Shown here: one piece after another, positions 23,442 through 34,900 of the stretch
Layout: each line of letters opens with the position of its first letter
Position numbering within the stretch: position 1 is the first letter of the stretch
Assembly: GCA_013368445.1 (NCBI GenBank)
Contig: JAACJO010000012.1
Span: 806,001 to 870,000, forward strand
Length of the DNA: 64,000 nucleotides
DNA from: Leucocoprinus leucothites
Taxonomy: Eukaryota; Basidiomycota; Agaricomycetes; Agaricales; Agaricaceae
Direction of reading: 5' to 3'
Translations under genes and position numbers: made by a program
The notes under the pieces: model-generated
Told to the model about the DNA's origin: nothing
The model's database searches: none
Seen by the model: only the letters and a program-made list of their open reading frames with translations

Positions 23442-25367
23442 TCATGACACTGTTTCTTGTTCATCAGTATCATCGCTACCGTCCTCATCTGAAGACACTT
23501 CCTCCTCCTCTTCCTCCAGCGCCGCTTCTGCTTCTGCCTGTGCCTGCGCTGCAGATGCTGCACTTGCTATTGCGAGCTCTAGCATCTTGGCTTGCTCGTC
23601 GGACAATCCATACAGAGATAGCGAGGGCATGACGGGCGTTTCTCCCTGATCCGCGGCGTTTGAGGGTGACACCGTAACATCCTGAGGTCCTGTGTTCGCC
23701 GTCGAAGCCGTAGAAGGGATAACATTCGAATTTGATGTTGTGGCAACGTTGCCCGCAATATCAGGAAGGGAAGGCTGTTTCACAGGGAGGGCTTGCATTT
23801 GAGCACGAGCGATAACGCTTGCAAGCGTCGCCTGACCATTGGTAGGGTCATTGCTCACAGGTATTGGCTGTCCTTGAGGAGTGCCAAGTGCACTTCCCAC
23901 ATGTGACTGTAATAGCCCCTGTAAGCTGAGGACAATGGCTTGTGTATTGGCGATGATGGCTGGAGGAAGTTCGCCTTCTTCCAAAACACCTGAGTCACGG
24001 TAAGGTACTTGCGGGGCGCTAATGCCATGAGCTGCAATGCTATTCCACAATTTCGCTCTCCTCTCCTCTCGTAGCGAGTCCTCGCCGTCTTCTTCATCCA
24101 GATCCACCTCCAATACCTCTGCGTTTATACATATCTCACTCTTCGGGCCTCGTGTTTTGCTTCCGTTTTTATGCCGCTTGATGGCATCTCGGCGAGAGAA
24201 TATCTTTTGGCAGCCTCCGCATTTCCAAGCCTTCTTATCATGTAATCTGACATGCCGTTTTAGGTCGTGGTTTCGAGCGAAGGAAGCGGGACATATGGCA
24301 CAGCGGAAGGGCCGATGAGTAGAATGGCCACGCTGATGAGCACGGAGACTATAAAGACGAGAAAAAGTCTTGCCACAGCAAGCGGCAAGACAGGGATAAA
24401 CCGCCGTTCCGATATCGGTAGTGGGAGGATAGGAATGAGGCTGGTTTACCCATGAATAGGCAGGGTTAGCATACGGCGGCTGAGTGGGCAAAGTCTCTGG
24501 AGGCTGGCCAATTTGAATTCCGCTCAATACTCCAATGACTTGAATTAACCCGCTGATTTCTTGTAGAGCATGCATCTCGTGGCCGCCGCGCGCCGACGAC
24601 GTGACTGCGAATAGAAAAACTTGATGTAGTTGGAGACGGATAGAAGCAACGAGGGTAGAGTCTAATGCCTGGGGAGGGGCGGCAACGAGGGCTTGAGTTA
24701 TTACACGGACGGCTTCAGAGATTTGGGCGCATAAGTCTCCATCTGGTACAAAAGGACGTTTGAAGGGCCGCTGCTCACTCGCGGCAAGGTCATCGCCTTC
24801 CTCACGCCGACGTTTTCCTTTGTTGAGCTCCATAGATGGGATATTTGAGTGGCGTAAGCCGCCGAAAAGCGTCTCCGACTTTGCCAGAGAGACAAGGGTA
24901 TGGCTGAGAGGCATACAAATCTGCTTAGCCACACTATTGGCAGAGACACTCTGTTGAAGTATCCCCAATACATTTCCAGTGCCGGTAGGTAAAAAGGCTG
25001 CCTCAAGGGCATTTCGTGCAGCTGGATCTTGATCAACAAGGGATAAGATGGCTCGCATAGTCAAAATGACAGCATCCTCTTTGCGTGATTGCTTCTGCGT
25101 TGGAGGTGGAAAGTGAAGAGTACCAGATGCGGCTTGAGCAGCTTGTGCCTTTGTGATATCCTCCCAAAGCTGCTGTCCAAGTCTCCGAGCGATTTCTTGT
25201 GCCTGTGCATCAATATCATCGTCGTCTTCGTCGTCGTCTTCCTCCTCTTCCTCCTCCATATCTGCAGCCTCGTCGTTTTCTTCATCCTCCTCCTCTTCTT
25301 CTATGTTCATTTGAGCGTTCACAGCCGCCTGTGCCACGGCCAAAGCTTGAACAATACTATCGGCCAT
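23442..25367 (-). CDS. C2H2 zinc-finger protein with acidic N-terminus, intronless
   Basis: Likely nuclear transcription regulator of 641 aa. Residues 20-52 form a dense Glu/Asp tract. A basic KGKRRREE (about 183-190) may be a nuclear localisation signal. Three consecutive zinc fingers occupy about 324-402: CLAACCGKTFSRLYSLRAH, FRCAICPASFARNHDLKRH and WKCGGCQKIFSRRDAIKRH. The third ends in an unusual way: after its first His there is no second His at the normal distance, and a Cys at about 412 may complete it as C2HC. A second acidic patch (DLDEEDGED) and an Ala/Gln-rich, then Glu/Ser-rich C-terminus follow. The gene has no intron, unlike most neighbours. Target unknown. Confidence 0.88.
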   Translation of the reverse strand: MADSIVQALAVAQAAVNAQMNIEEEEEDEENDEAADMEEEEEEDDDEDDDDIDAQAQEIARRLGQQLWEDITKAQAAQAASGTLHFPPPTQKQSRKEDAVILTMRAILSLVDQDPAARNALEAAFLPTGTGNVLGILQQSVSANSVAKQICMPLSHTLVSLAKSETLFGGLRHSNIPSMELNKGKRRREEGDDLAASEQRPFKRPFVPDGDLCAQISEAVRVITQALVAAPPQALDSTLVASIRLQLHQVFLFAVTSSARGGHEMHALQEISGLIQVIGVLSGIQIGQPPETLPTQPPYANPAYSWVNQPHSYPPTTDIGTAVYPCLAACCGKTFSRLYSLRAHQRGHSTHRPFRCAICPASFARNHDLKRHVRLHDKKAWKCGGCQKIFSRRDAIKRHKNGSKTRGPKSEICINAEVLEVDLDEEDGEDSLREERRAKLWNSIAAHGISAPQVPYRDSGVLEEGELPPAIIANTQAIVLSLQGLLQSHVGSALGTPQGQPIPVSNDPTNGQATLASVIARAQMQALPVKQPSLPDIAGNVATTSNSNVIPSTASTANTGPQDVTVSPSNAADQGETPVMPSLSLYGLSDEQAKMLELAIASAASAAQAQAEAEAALEEEEEEVSSDEDGSDDTDEQETVS

Positions 25368-25614
25368 GGAGAAGAATTGACAAATCTTCTCAAGAATGTG
25401 ATTAGTTTAGCGGGAGATGTCAAATGGCAGAGGATGATGCAATTTTGAAAGTGGAATCATAGTTTGTTGCTGCTTGGCAACGACTTCCGGTGTGTTATCC
25501 AGGGAGCAGTTTGTACTTGTTTGTAGCATTTTCGCCCAGGGCGACCAATGGCTCACCAAATGACTGTACGGGACGGGTAAAATCCTTCTTCCCTCATCTC
25601 TGCTTTATCCAGTC

Positions 25615-26835
25615 ATGTCGAAAACTATCAAAGATCTGACTGCAGGTACAGCTGGGGGTATTGCCCAGGTAATTCGATACATGCAGTGAAAGAAATACTA
25701 ACTAACGTACTTATCTAGGTGCTAGTCGGCCAACCCTTCGACATAGTCAAAGTCGTACGTTCAACCTCAGCTTACCGGAACTCACATGTACTGAGTGAAA
25801 CCTGTATAGCGGATGCAAACTTCTGCCCAAGGTACATACTCGGGGATGTTGCATTGTGCTGGTGGAATTCTCAAGAATGAAGGGCCTCTTGCCTTCTACA
25901 AGGTCCGCATTCATCCTCTGCCGGGATTTATCGGCTTCACTCACTCATTTTCAGGGAACATTAACACCGTTAATGGGCATTGGTCTCTGTGTATCTATCC
26001 AGTTTGGAGCTCTGGAGTATACCAAACGATTCTTCGCTAGGCAGAATATTGCTCAGGGAGCCGGCGGTGAAGGGGGTAAGACGCTAACGGGATCCCAGTT
26101 GTTTTCCGCTGGCGTTGCTGCAGGTGTCGCCAATGGATTTGTTTCTGGACCAGTTGAACACATACGCATTCGTGAGTGGTTATCGCTATAAGTCGGAATT
26201 TCAGTATTTGATCAATAGCGGCTTGCTATTAATAGGGTTGCAGACTCAGTCAAATGTCAATCCTACATGGAATGGTCCTTGGGATGCTATCACGAAGATA
26301 TATTCTGCTCACGGTGTGAAAGGCCTTTATAAAGGCCAAGCCGTGACTTTCCTTCGTGAAGCTACTGGATATGGCGTCTATTTCTTGGCGTATGAGAAAT
26401 TGGTGCAGCGAGAGATAGCCCGGAAAGGGATTAGGCGTGACGAGATAAATCCAGCATATGCGGTTCTGTATGGTGCAGCTGCGGGTTACGCCGTTCGTCG
26501 ATCTTTTTTTTTTTAATCGACCGATTTTATTGATAATATGAACAGCTCTGGGCCGTCATATACCCCATTGACATGATTAAATCGAGGATGCAGACGGACG
26601 GGTTCACTCCTGCCACAGGTCAGAAATACAAGTCCACTCTGGATTGCGTCAGAACCGTTTGGAGGACTGAAGGTCTACCTGCCTTTACCCGAGGCTTAAC
26701 TCCAACCCTCATCCGGTGGGTATTTTGCTAAGCCTGCCGTGTTCTGAATACTCATGTCCAAATAGCTCTCCTTTCGCCAATGGAGCAACATTTCTAGGTT
26801 TCGAGATGGCAGCTCGGGTACTTGACCGGATGTGA
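25615..26835 (+). CDS. YMC1: Mitochondrial carrier, Ymc1 type
   Basis: Inner-membrane solute carrier. The sequence MSKTIKDLTAGTAGGIAQV, LVGQPFDIVKVRMQTSAQG, GTLTPLMGIGLCVSIQFGA, VSGPVEHIRIRLQTQ, REATGYGVYFLAYEKL, YPIDMIKSRMQTDGF and RSPFANGATFLGFEMAAR shows the three tandem carrier repeats with their P-x-[DE]-x-x-[KR]-x-[RK] signatures. The residues around the repeats, including VLVGQPFD, GTLTPL and EHIRIRLQTQ, match yeast Ymc1/Ymc2 better than Crc1 (carnitine). Yeast Ymc1 has been linked to oleate and glutamate metabolism and glycine transport; the substrate here is not readable from sequence. About six short introns. The start at 25615 precedes the conserved KDLTAGT. Confidence 0.9.
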
Positions 26836-27267
26836 CGCGAGAGTATGTTCTAAGATTCAAGAGAAATATAGAATACTATTGCTTGATATACCTAGGTACA
26901 CCGGATTGACACTTTCTGGAGATTAATCTAGACCACGTAGGGGGATCTCTTGATGCACTAATTATTGTTGATTTGACTAGAGCTACCTTTTACTATTCTT
27001 TCCTGATCAATAATTCATTTATTTGATTCCGCCGAAAGACAGCTTAAATACCATAAAACAATGGAATGGGATGCCTTAAAACGCGTTATTATCTGTGGCC
27101 GGCGCAGACAGGATCGCCAAATAACTGGTTGGTGACAATGGCGAAGTCTTGTGAGGAATAAACGGAAGTTCAAGGCGAAGAGGCACGTACTAAACAAGCC
27201 CCCGGGGCGGGAGGTCAATCAAGCCAGTGATATTCGTCTCGGAATCGAGTAGCATTTCACGCCAAGA
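26836..27267. other. Intergenic between convergent genes
   Basis: 432 bp between the 3' end of the carrier gene and the 3' end of the F-box gene; presumably both 3' UTRs. No coding signal. Confidence 0.6.
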
Positions 27268-28713
27268 TCACGAAGAAACGCCCTGAGTAGCTGAGGGAGC
27301 TAGCAATGTCTTGTTACTACGCTGTAACTTGTAGTCAAGGTCGTTCACCCTCGGGAAATGTTTGAAGCCTTCCGATCCTACTTCTACCGGATCGGTATAC
27401 ATCCAAAGCACACCTTCTCCATCCAACAAGTTGATTCCGTTGCTCTCAAACTTCTCCACCCACCATATAAAGATGTCCTTAATCAGTGGATCCGTTTCTG
27501 CGTCGACGAGGTACCCAATTGTACGAACTTCCTGTAGACGGGGGTATAATTTGGCCGTAATACCTTCTAAATGACTTTTGGTACTAGATTGTTTGTCTGG
27601 ATAAAGTTCCTCAGCCTTTGAGACGCCTCGTAGGCCAATTCGTCTGATGTTGGTATGAATTTGCGATGAAAGCGGCTCGGAAGTGATCGGGTACACAAGC
27701 GAAATGAGGTTGGGACAAATATCGGGTTCCAGAAACAGGTCAGGTTTGACATGTTCTACAGTATGCCGTGAACTTGAACTATCTGGCTCTGGCTCGAGGT
27801 AAGGTGCGGGAGTCGGGAGGTCGACGGAGACCAAAGAATGACCATGTTTCTTGAGGAAATGGCGTATATCGCTGTAAGGGACACGCGGTTTGAAGGAGTG
27901 ACAATCATGCAGAGTTATGCATAACGTCAAATTGCGAAGCTGTGGTAATGCAAGAAAGCTAGCCATCTGTAGACTTTCCTGGCGAGCCGATACGAGGAGA
28001 TCGGTAACAGAAGGAAGGATAGGCTGGGGTACGGGCGAACTCGATAACTGGTCGACACCACAGCCAACGTAATGGCGAAGATCGAGGACCCGAAGTTCTT
28101 TAAAATTGCAAAGGAAATGAGGGGTGGAGGATGTAAAAGGTACAGTGATGTTCACTTCATCCCAGTAGAGTCCTTGTAAAGTGGAACCGTAAAGTCTCGC
28201 GATAGCCTCCAGGAATTCGATGGGTAACGGATGCATCCATGATCCGCTCAAATACCTCACATTTGGGCAGCACTGGAAAATACGGAACAATGTACGAAGG
28301 AAACGCATGTCGTTGCTTCCTCGGGCATGCGTAAAGATTTCGATATGAGACGGCCAGCGTCCGTGGCCTATGTCGATCGCATCATCCGAAAGGTGACTTC
28401 TACTGGCAATAAGTGCATTCAAAACTGCACTGGCTCGAGTAGGGCTTCGAATAACCAGGTGTTCATACAAAAACCTTTCCGTCATCATCTTCCACTCTTT
28501 GCACACCAATACGAGTGCCAATTTTGTCCTGATCGACAAGGCTCGTGTATTGGTGGCCATGACATTATTAGACGTTCTCCTGGGAGAAAAGGGGTCCAGG
28601 GGCCCGATTGATGTAGACCGATGGACGTATGTAGCGAACTGGAAAATCTCCAGCCACAGCTCCAAGGGAAGCTCAGGCAGAGGTTTCACTATTCTTTGGG
28701 TCGGAGCAGGCAT
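27268..28713 (-). CDS. F-box-like protein, intronless
   Basis: 481-aa protein. The N-terminal LPELPLELWLEIFQFATYV (about 12-30) is an F-box-like helix pair that recruits SKP1 of SCF ubiquitin ligases; FLYEHLVIRSPTRASAVL follows, which is typical of the many Agaricomycete F-box-like proteins. The remainder has Leu-rich segments such as FKELRVLDLRHYVGCGV, LLVSARQESLQMASFLAL and LPQLRNLTLCITLHDCHSF that resemble loosely repeated leucine-rich units used for substrate binding. Substrate unknown. Such genes are numerous and fast-evolving in this fungal class. Upstream is a 2.1-kb gene-poor region. Confidence 0.82.
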   Translation of the reverse strand: MPAPTQRIVKPLPELPLELWLEIFQFATYVHRSTSIGPLDPFSPRRTSNNVMATNTRALSIRTKLALVLVCKEWKMMTERFLYEHLVIRSPTRASAVLNALIASRSHLSDDAIDIGHGRWPSHIEIFTHARGSNDMRFLRTLFRIFQCCPNVRYLSGSWMHPLPIEFLEAIARLYGSTLQGLYWDEVNITVPFTSSTPHFLCNFKELRVLDLRHYVGCGVDQLSSSPVPQPILPSVTDLLVSARQESLQMASFLALPQLRNLTLCITLHDCHSFKPRVPYSDIRHFLKKHGHSLVSVDLPTPAPYLEPEPDSSSSRHTVEHVKPDLFLEPDICPNLISLVYPITSEPLSSQIHTNIRRIGLRGVSKAEELYPDKQSSTKSHLEGITAKLYPRLQEVRTIGYLVDAETDPLIKDIFIWWVEKFESNGINLLDGEGVLWMYTDPVEVGSEGFKHFPRVNDLDYKLQRSNKTLLAPSATQGVSS

Positions 28714-30807
28714 ACTGCCAGCAAAGATGCTGTCATCACGTCAGACCGTCGGATAAAATAAACAATTAGCCTATATTACCATTCGAAGGGAAATAGCAAA
28801 CGTTTCATTCTGTAGGCAAGCCGGAGGTGAAAGTCGAACTCTGAATACCAGAAGAAGGGGAGTATTAGGCGCTTTATGCAAAGGAGGAGCATGTTCATGC
28901 TGATATAATGCCTCGAAGCAACGAAAAACACATCGAAGGGATTAAGGCCAAGGGAAATGTCGCCGATAAAGAACGTTGCAAGAGAAAGGAGTTCAGTGAC
29001 ATCTCATGGACTCGTTGCAGCTCCGCTAATTAGGCTAAGGCTTTAGGCAAACATACACAAATATCATCGATTGCGCAGTGCGTCATCGATCCATCAGTAC
29101 TCAGTTATAAGCTTCTTTGAAGTTTGCATAAGTAACCGAATTCTTCAAAACTTCTTGCAGGACTTGGAATTGATGCTGCAACTCCTCTGGTTCCCTTGAG
29201 ATGCTTTACAACTTCAACACGTATTGAGTATCCAAGCAGCACATGATTCCAGGGTCGATATACTTTGTTCTCTATCGAGTAAGCTTGGCTCAACCGCCGC
29301 CGCAAGCTCAATGACGTGTAACAAACAATGACTATAGTCTTTTCCTTGCACTCGCGGGATTTTGAATTGCTACACTTGTTATCTACTGGGGTGTATTTAT
29401 CAGTTTCCAGGGCCTGGCAAGTCACTTCTGTAGCATTCTATTGCAAGCCCTTGGGGAAATATATTCTGGATTGGTTCTCGCGATTATTTGAGCCGGGCAC
29501 AACTTACGTGTATCTCCCGAACGACATCGAATCAAGATCTTCGCGGAAATTGAACTTTAAGTCAGAAAACGGCTACCTGAACTTCAAGCTCGGATCTATC
29601 AGAATATTGGGCTAGTCGCTGGCCAGAATGCAGCTTACATATTCCCGTATACTAGCGTGTTACAGCATGAAAATGGCATCTGATTCAACTTGCCCAGGGC
29701 AATTCGATGATTGGCCTGATTGTACTTGACCCAGGAAAAGTTTACGAATGCAACCCGAGTAACCCTTCATTCTGGTCATCGGCGATGAGGAAACCAATTC
29801 CTAGCTAACGTGTTTTTCATCTTAGAGTTGTGGCCGATTGTACGCCAGCCCATGAGCGGAGGAACAACGTCCCTCACTGGTTCATAGATTACTTTAAACC
29901 TACTCTTTATGGCCACTGCAAGTCCAGAATATTCTTCAAAGCGAATAACTCACCTCGGGGCCGACAAACTTGAAACGGTTCCACAGCCTTTTCTTCATCC
30001 AAACAAGTCCAGCAATAGAATTTGTTCCGATCGTCGTCAGTCTGATAATGACCACCGGCTGGTTTGTCGTTTGACGCGACTAGCTACTTTAATCATCCCG
30101 CGAAGGCAGAACGCACATTCTACATTACATGCCTTTCACCCGCCACGGCCCACCAGTACTTATTAAGTGTGCCGATCATCTCGGAACCACACTACATTCA
30201 GAACCTTTGTTCATTGCAACGGGCCCATGTCAGTCCCCTGACGAGGCAGTCGGGTTCTGAATATGCGAGGACTTGCCAACGTTGCCATGACCATTGACTA
30301 GATGAAAGCCTTCATAACTTGACAAGGCTGAATACTACCTGAGCAGGCATGACTGAAGTGGGGATGTTATTTGATATTCGACGAGTGCAACCCTTGCCGG
30401 CGGTCGCACCAGGATCGGATGAGTGTCAAATATTCCAGCTCAGCGGCGCCGCCTCGATCCTATAATGGGTAGTGTAAATGATAGTGGTTGGAACTGCGAC
30501 TCAGGCTCATCTCTACGTTCCTAAGTCCATGCCAATGTTGTGTCACAAGTTTAAACGTCATCATGTGGGTCGGTCTGGGGACTGCATGTGGCCTGAAAGG
30601 TCTCTTAAGGTCAGGCGCTGAAAGGGGTTGCGCCACAAATGTCACTTGTCTATGACAAGCCATTTCTCCGTGCGTACTAGCCACAGTGACTTGGCGAAAG
30701 CAGCTCGAAGGGCACACAAAAAGCACCAATTGACAAAAGAATTACAATACAAAGGGTATGATGTAAAGTATGAAGAATGCGTGTTTGACATGATAAAACG
30801 AAATATA
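28714..30807. other. Gene-poor region, no gene recognised
   Basis: 2.1 kb holding the promoter of the F-box gene and the 3' side of the third WOPR gene. The longest frame (29105-29425 minus, 106 codons) has no recognised domain and overlaps another at 29328-29615 plus. No repeats were obvious. Confidence 0.5.
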
Positions 30808-31970
30808 CTACAAATGACCAGTGGAGTTAAAGCGCATTAGGGCATTCTCATCAATAGGGTGCCGACGAGGTGGTTGGATGTTTTGTAAGTATTCCAGCGG
30901 CGCAAGACCGTCCGGACTATCATCCGATGAGGTTGAGCTTCCAGGCCCTCGCCGTATTTGTCGAGGATAAGGGGAGTGCTGGGGAAGTGTAGGGGAGCTT
31001 TCATGTTGCCGAGGAGAGTCAGGCCAGGTGGCAGATTGTTGCGGGGAAGAAGAAGCTTGCGACTGTAAGACAGGAGAGCACCCATGCTTGTAGGGAACGT
31101 ATTCGATACGGGAAAATTCGGACTCGGACTCGGGGTTGAAGATGTGATCTGGTCTACCCTTGGCGGACCTAGCACTCTTGTACTTGCCATGGGGGACGAG
31201 TAGGTTCCTTAGGTGGGGTATGTCATCGATCGAACGTAGTCGCTTTATTGAATCTTCGGTGAAATAGGCAACTAAATAGCACGCAAATTAGAGTGTTTGT
31301 CAACCAACCCAACTGTAAGGGAACGCACTCAAGTGCCACTTTCTCTGTCCCCTTGGAGTATCCACGAAGACGGTGTATGTTTGTTTGATTAGGATGTGAT
31401 GAGCAGGATCGAATCTGGCATTGGATCAAAAAAAAATAGTTAGCCCTAAGCCCTCACGATCCAAGGATTACACTTACGAGCCGTCAGAGTCGTAAAGCAC
31501 TTCCGAAAATAAATGTTGCTGTGGTTGTTTCTCGTGATAGAAAAGAAATCCCTGCGGAGTGAATAATCAGGATTGAACATGGCTGTGGCGTTGAGTAACT
31601 GATGAACATACCTCTCGTACTCGGGAAGGACCCCAACGAATGCCTGAAGTAGAAAAGATGCCTGTTGGTAAATATTCAACCATGGCTAATAGCGACGTAC
31701 CGTCCGTCCAACGCTCAATGCCGACCTTCAAGATGCGGAAGTGTTAGGTGTGCCAAGAGGTAGGGGAAGGCTGATACTCACTCCAGTCAACTCGGCCTGA
31801 GGCCCTCGTTCTTCCCAAACATAGACAGAACCAGGAGTAATCATGCTGCGTTCTTCCGTATCAAGCCGTCGTGTAACCATTGGGAGAATGCCGAGGAGAA
31901 CGGCATGAAAGATGACTCTCGCATCTGAAGGAGAGCGAATGCGAATGCCAGTACATGTGGCACGCTGCAT
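30808..31970 (-). CDS. WOPR-domain (Gti1/Pac2-type) regulator, paralogue 3
   Basis: Transcription regulator of the WOPR family. A six-exon model (31970-31782, 31725-31701, 31643-31612, 31551-31478, 31414-31329, 31271-30808) closes exactly in frame at 289 aa. The first half-domain has MQRATCTGIRIRSPSDARV, VYVWEERGPQAELTG, VGIERWTDG and IRWGPSRVRE, then GFLFYHEKQ. The second half has LIKQTYTVFVDTPRGQRKW and AYFTEDSIKRLRSIDD. The tail reads LAPLEYLQNI and PPRRHPIDENALMRF, as in paralogue 1. Two exons are tiny (25 and 32 nt) and together equal the 57-nt exon of paralogue 1. The ATG at 31970 was preferred to an upstream in-frame Met because all paralogues start there. Confidence 0.9.
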
Positions 31971-34900
31971 GGTGGATGATCCGGGAATAAACGGAAGGAA
32001 TTGGTGATCCAGCTTGACAAAGGGAACGGACACTGGGACGAGGAGGGGGAGGGGGGTTTGCAGGAGGCTGGCCGGACTAGCCAGCTCCAATTTAACGGAA
32101 AGCCGAACAGGGCATTTTGAGAAGCAAGTGAAATCAAGGACGGATGGGGTTGTCGAACTTACGATACATTCCTTCGTCAAAGGCCTGAATTATTGCTAAC
32201 TAGACAAATATTAGAGTTTTAGAAACACCTGGAGTGGTAAGGGGTGAGGGTGGGTGGGAACAGCCATATGTGCCTGGTCCGTTTTGTCAATGTGAATCAA
32301 TAATGTCAAATTGGCCGCTCACGCCCCTTCGATAACCGGATGGTACACCATTCCTTGACCTTTTCCGTCAGAGCCCAGATCACTGAAAGCCTGCCGGCCG
32401 GCAAGATAGACAGATAGCAGAGACCCCGAAATTTGGCAATTAGAGGTGTTTATGATTGACTGCTTATGGTAGTCACATCCTATGCTAGATCGGCTCCCAG
32501 CCGCCACGAAATATGTGGTACACATCATATCGGGACAATAGAGCCATCTCAGCATGATGGGTATGCGTTTTTTTCTCGAGCATGAATGAACATTCTAATC
32601 GACGGAGGCTTGGCTGCCAATTCACATCTCACCCTGGATGGTTCACACTAAATCTAGACAGCAAGGTTCGTGTGAGAAGACGACGATTCCGTGATGGATG
32701 AGATCTCTTAAACAAATACGGCAAGATCGCTCGCCTACAAATTAAACAGAAGACCCTGATTGGGTTGGTTTCGTCCGCCTTCGAATTGAACCACCGGTGA
32801 CCAGGTCGCATTCAATTTTATCCATGACGAACTCCGCGAACGGTGAATGAGGTTTACGTCGGCTGTCCGTCACCTGGAAATGTCATGGCAGGTCCCTTGT
32901 GGTTTCTTCCAACCGGCCAGCTCCGTCCAAAGCGTACGTCCTATACTGTCTCTCATCGAGCTCGGATGATGTCACTCGACTCGAAACTCGAACGGCAATG
33001 CCAGCTAGATCCCGCGTTCTCAGCTGCTGGCAGCCTGTAGTCAACGCGCATTTTCCCGTTATAACATGAATATTGCCAATCGGAAGCCGCGAGGATGTAG
33101 TTTGCAGACTCGGGTGCAGCGCCGTCTATATTCGCAAATCAATAATCAGGTTGTCTGCAAGGGAAGATGTCGATCTATTCATTTTAGTTGATAGCTTACA
33201 CCGAGAGAAGTGACAGGATACGTTATTCGCGGCAGAGCCAAGGCGCCCAACTGGATTGGGATTAGTCCCGCCTGCCCTATTACACTTTTGCACATCACCG
33301 AGCCCCACGATATGTCCTTCTCTGACAGTGGCTTAAACCCAGTGACCACGGATGACAGCTCCACCCCAAAGGCATGAACTTTCGTGGCAGGTTTTAATGT
33401 TCAGGTATACACATGACTATGACACCTGTCGGGACCGCTCGGAGGGAATGAGACTGCAAAAATCAGGAGAGATAAGACCACAGATGAATTTCTGAGGCAA
33501 GCAGCTGCATATCATTCAATCCTTAAATTAGGTGATTTTATAACGTACCGTGGGGGTCCTTGTGCTATATTGCTGTGGAAACCAGGGAAAATCGTCAAAC
33601 ACAGTTATGCTGCTTGACATGACACTGCATTGGTTGAAGTCCACAGGGCACATGTTTCCCGCCACCAGTAAACGTAGATGTTAGTTCCCTGGAAAAATCG
33701 ATGCCCGGTGCATTCGGCATTCGGCACTTGTCTTAATTTCAAATTACCCTTGCACTCGTCGGTCGCCGAATATTTGGTGAGATGCGTGCACCCACAACAT
33801 TAAAACGCACCGAAGCACGTACCATTTAGCTCTCAGTTGCATCCTTCGGGGGCCTTACTGTACCGCCGACAACGGAGAGACTCCGGAACTCATCGGGAGC
33901 TCAGCCTTTGAACGGTTTGCTAACGACGTCCAAGATCACTGATCCAAGATCGAGTGCGCTGGTCTACACCCAGCGAGAAGGGGGAAATTGTCCATAGAGG
34001 CTCAGAAGTAACCCAGCTAATATATAGATCCCCGTCGCAGCATACACGCTTGAGACCTTAGGCCTTGGGCCTTAGGTTTTGGCTGGTAATGCTCACAAGC
34101 TTAATAAAGCGTATATCCGCAAAGAAAATCGTCTTTGGGTATGCAGCCTTTGTCAGTTAGTTGCAATATTATACAAGTGTTTTTGAAGCCCGGAGTACTA
34201 CTTCCAGATTTATTAATGAGTACAAAATCGGGCAGAAACCGTTCGCGTCCACTGGCGGGCCTGAAGCTGTGACACTGGTGCATGCCCTACATGCAGCTCG
34301 CCGTCGGTGAACGGAGGACATAAAAGTAGCCCCCATCACCCCAAATCCGAGTTTCCACTTGTTTGGATTCTACGCATTCAGGATGATGAGTTAATGAGGT
34401 CGCAAAACGAGGGCACCATCCCGGGCCCGTTTGTCGCACCCGGAAGTGAAATCCTCAGGTAGGGTTCCATAAATGATGTATTCCTTATACATGTAGCCTT
34501 CTACGCGCGGTATTCTTTCATCGTTTCCTAGTCTGTGTTGCAGCCTTGGGGATTTCCGTTGGAAATCAAAGGAAAGGAAAGTTCTACGAACCCGGTTGTG
34601 ACAGGAGCGTGATTGCGACGAGGGTCAAGTCAATCTATTAATATCCTCCAATCGAATCGGATAAGTAATAAAAAGAGATCTGGATTGCTTGGCTTCTTCG
34701 GCTTGGCCCACAGCCGGAGGGGGCAAAGCTCTCGTTATTTCAGCTTTCTTTGTCTCTCCGATCTTATGCATGGTGGTCTTATAGCCTCCTTGGAATTCTA
34801 CGGGAATGTATGGACGCCTTTCACGGCTAGTATCATAATAGGGGCTATGCCAGAAAGAAATCGATAGCCTACGATAGCAGGTCAATAGATCATCCCATGA

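Noticed and set aside
25199..25320. Microsatellite-like GAA/GAG-rich stretch
   Set aside because: It is fully explained as the codons of the acidic tract in the zinc-finger protein.
22310..29560. Shared 14-nt word tcttcgcggaaatt near 22321 and 29538
   Set aside because: A 14-mer repeated in 64 kb is expected by chance several times; no longer repeat surrounds it.
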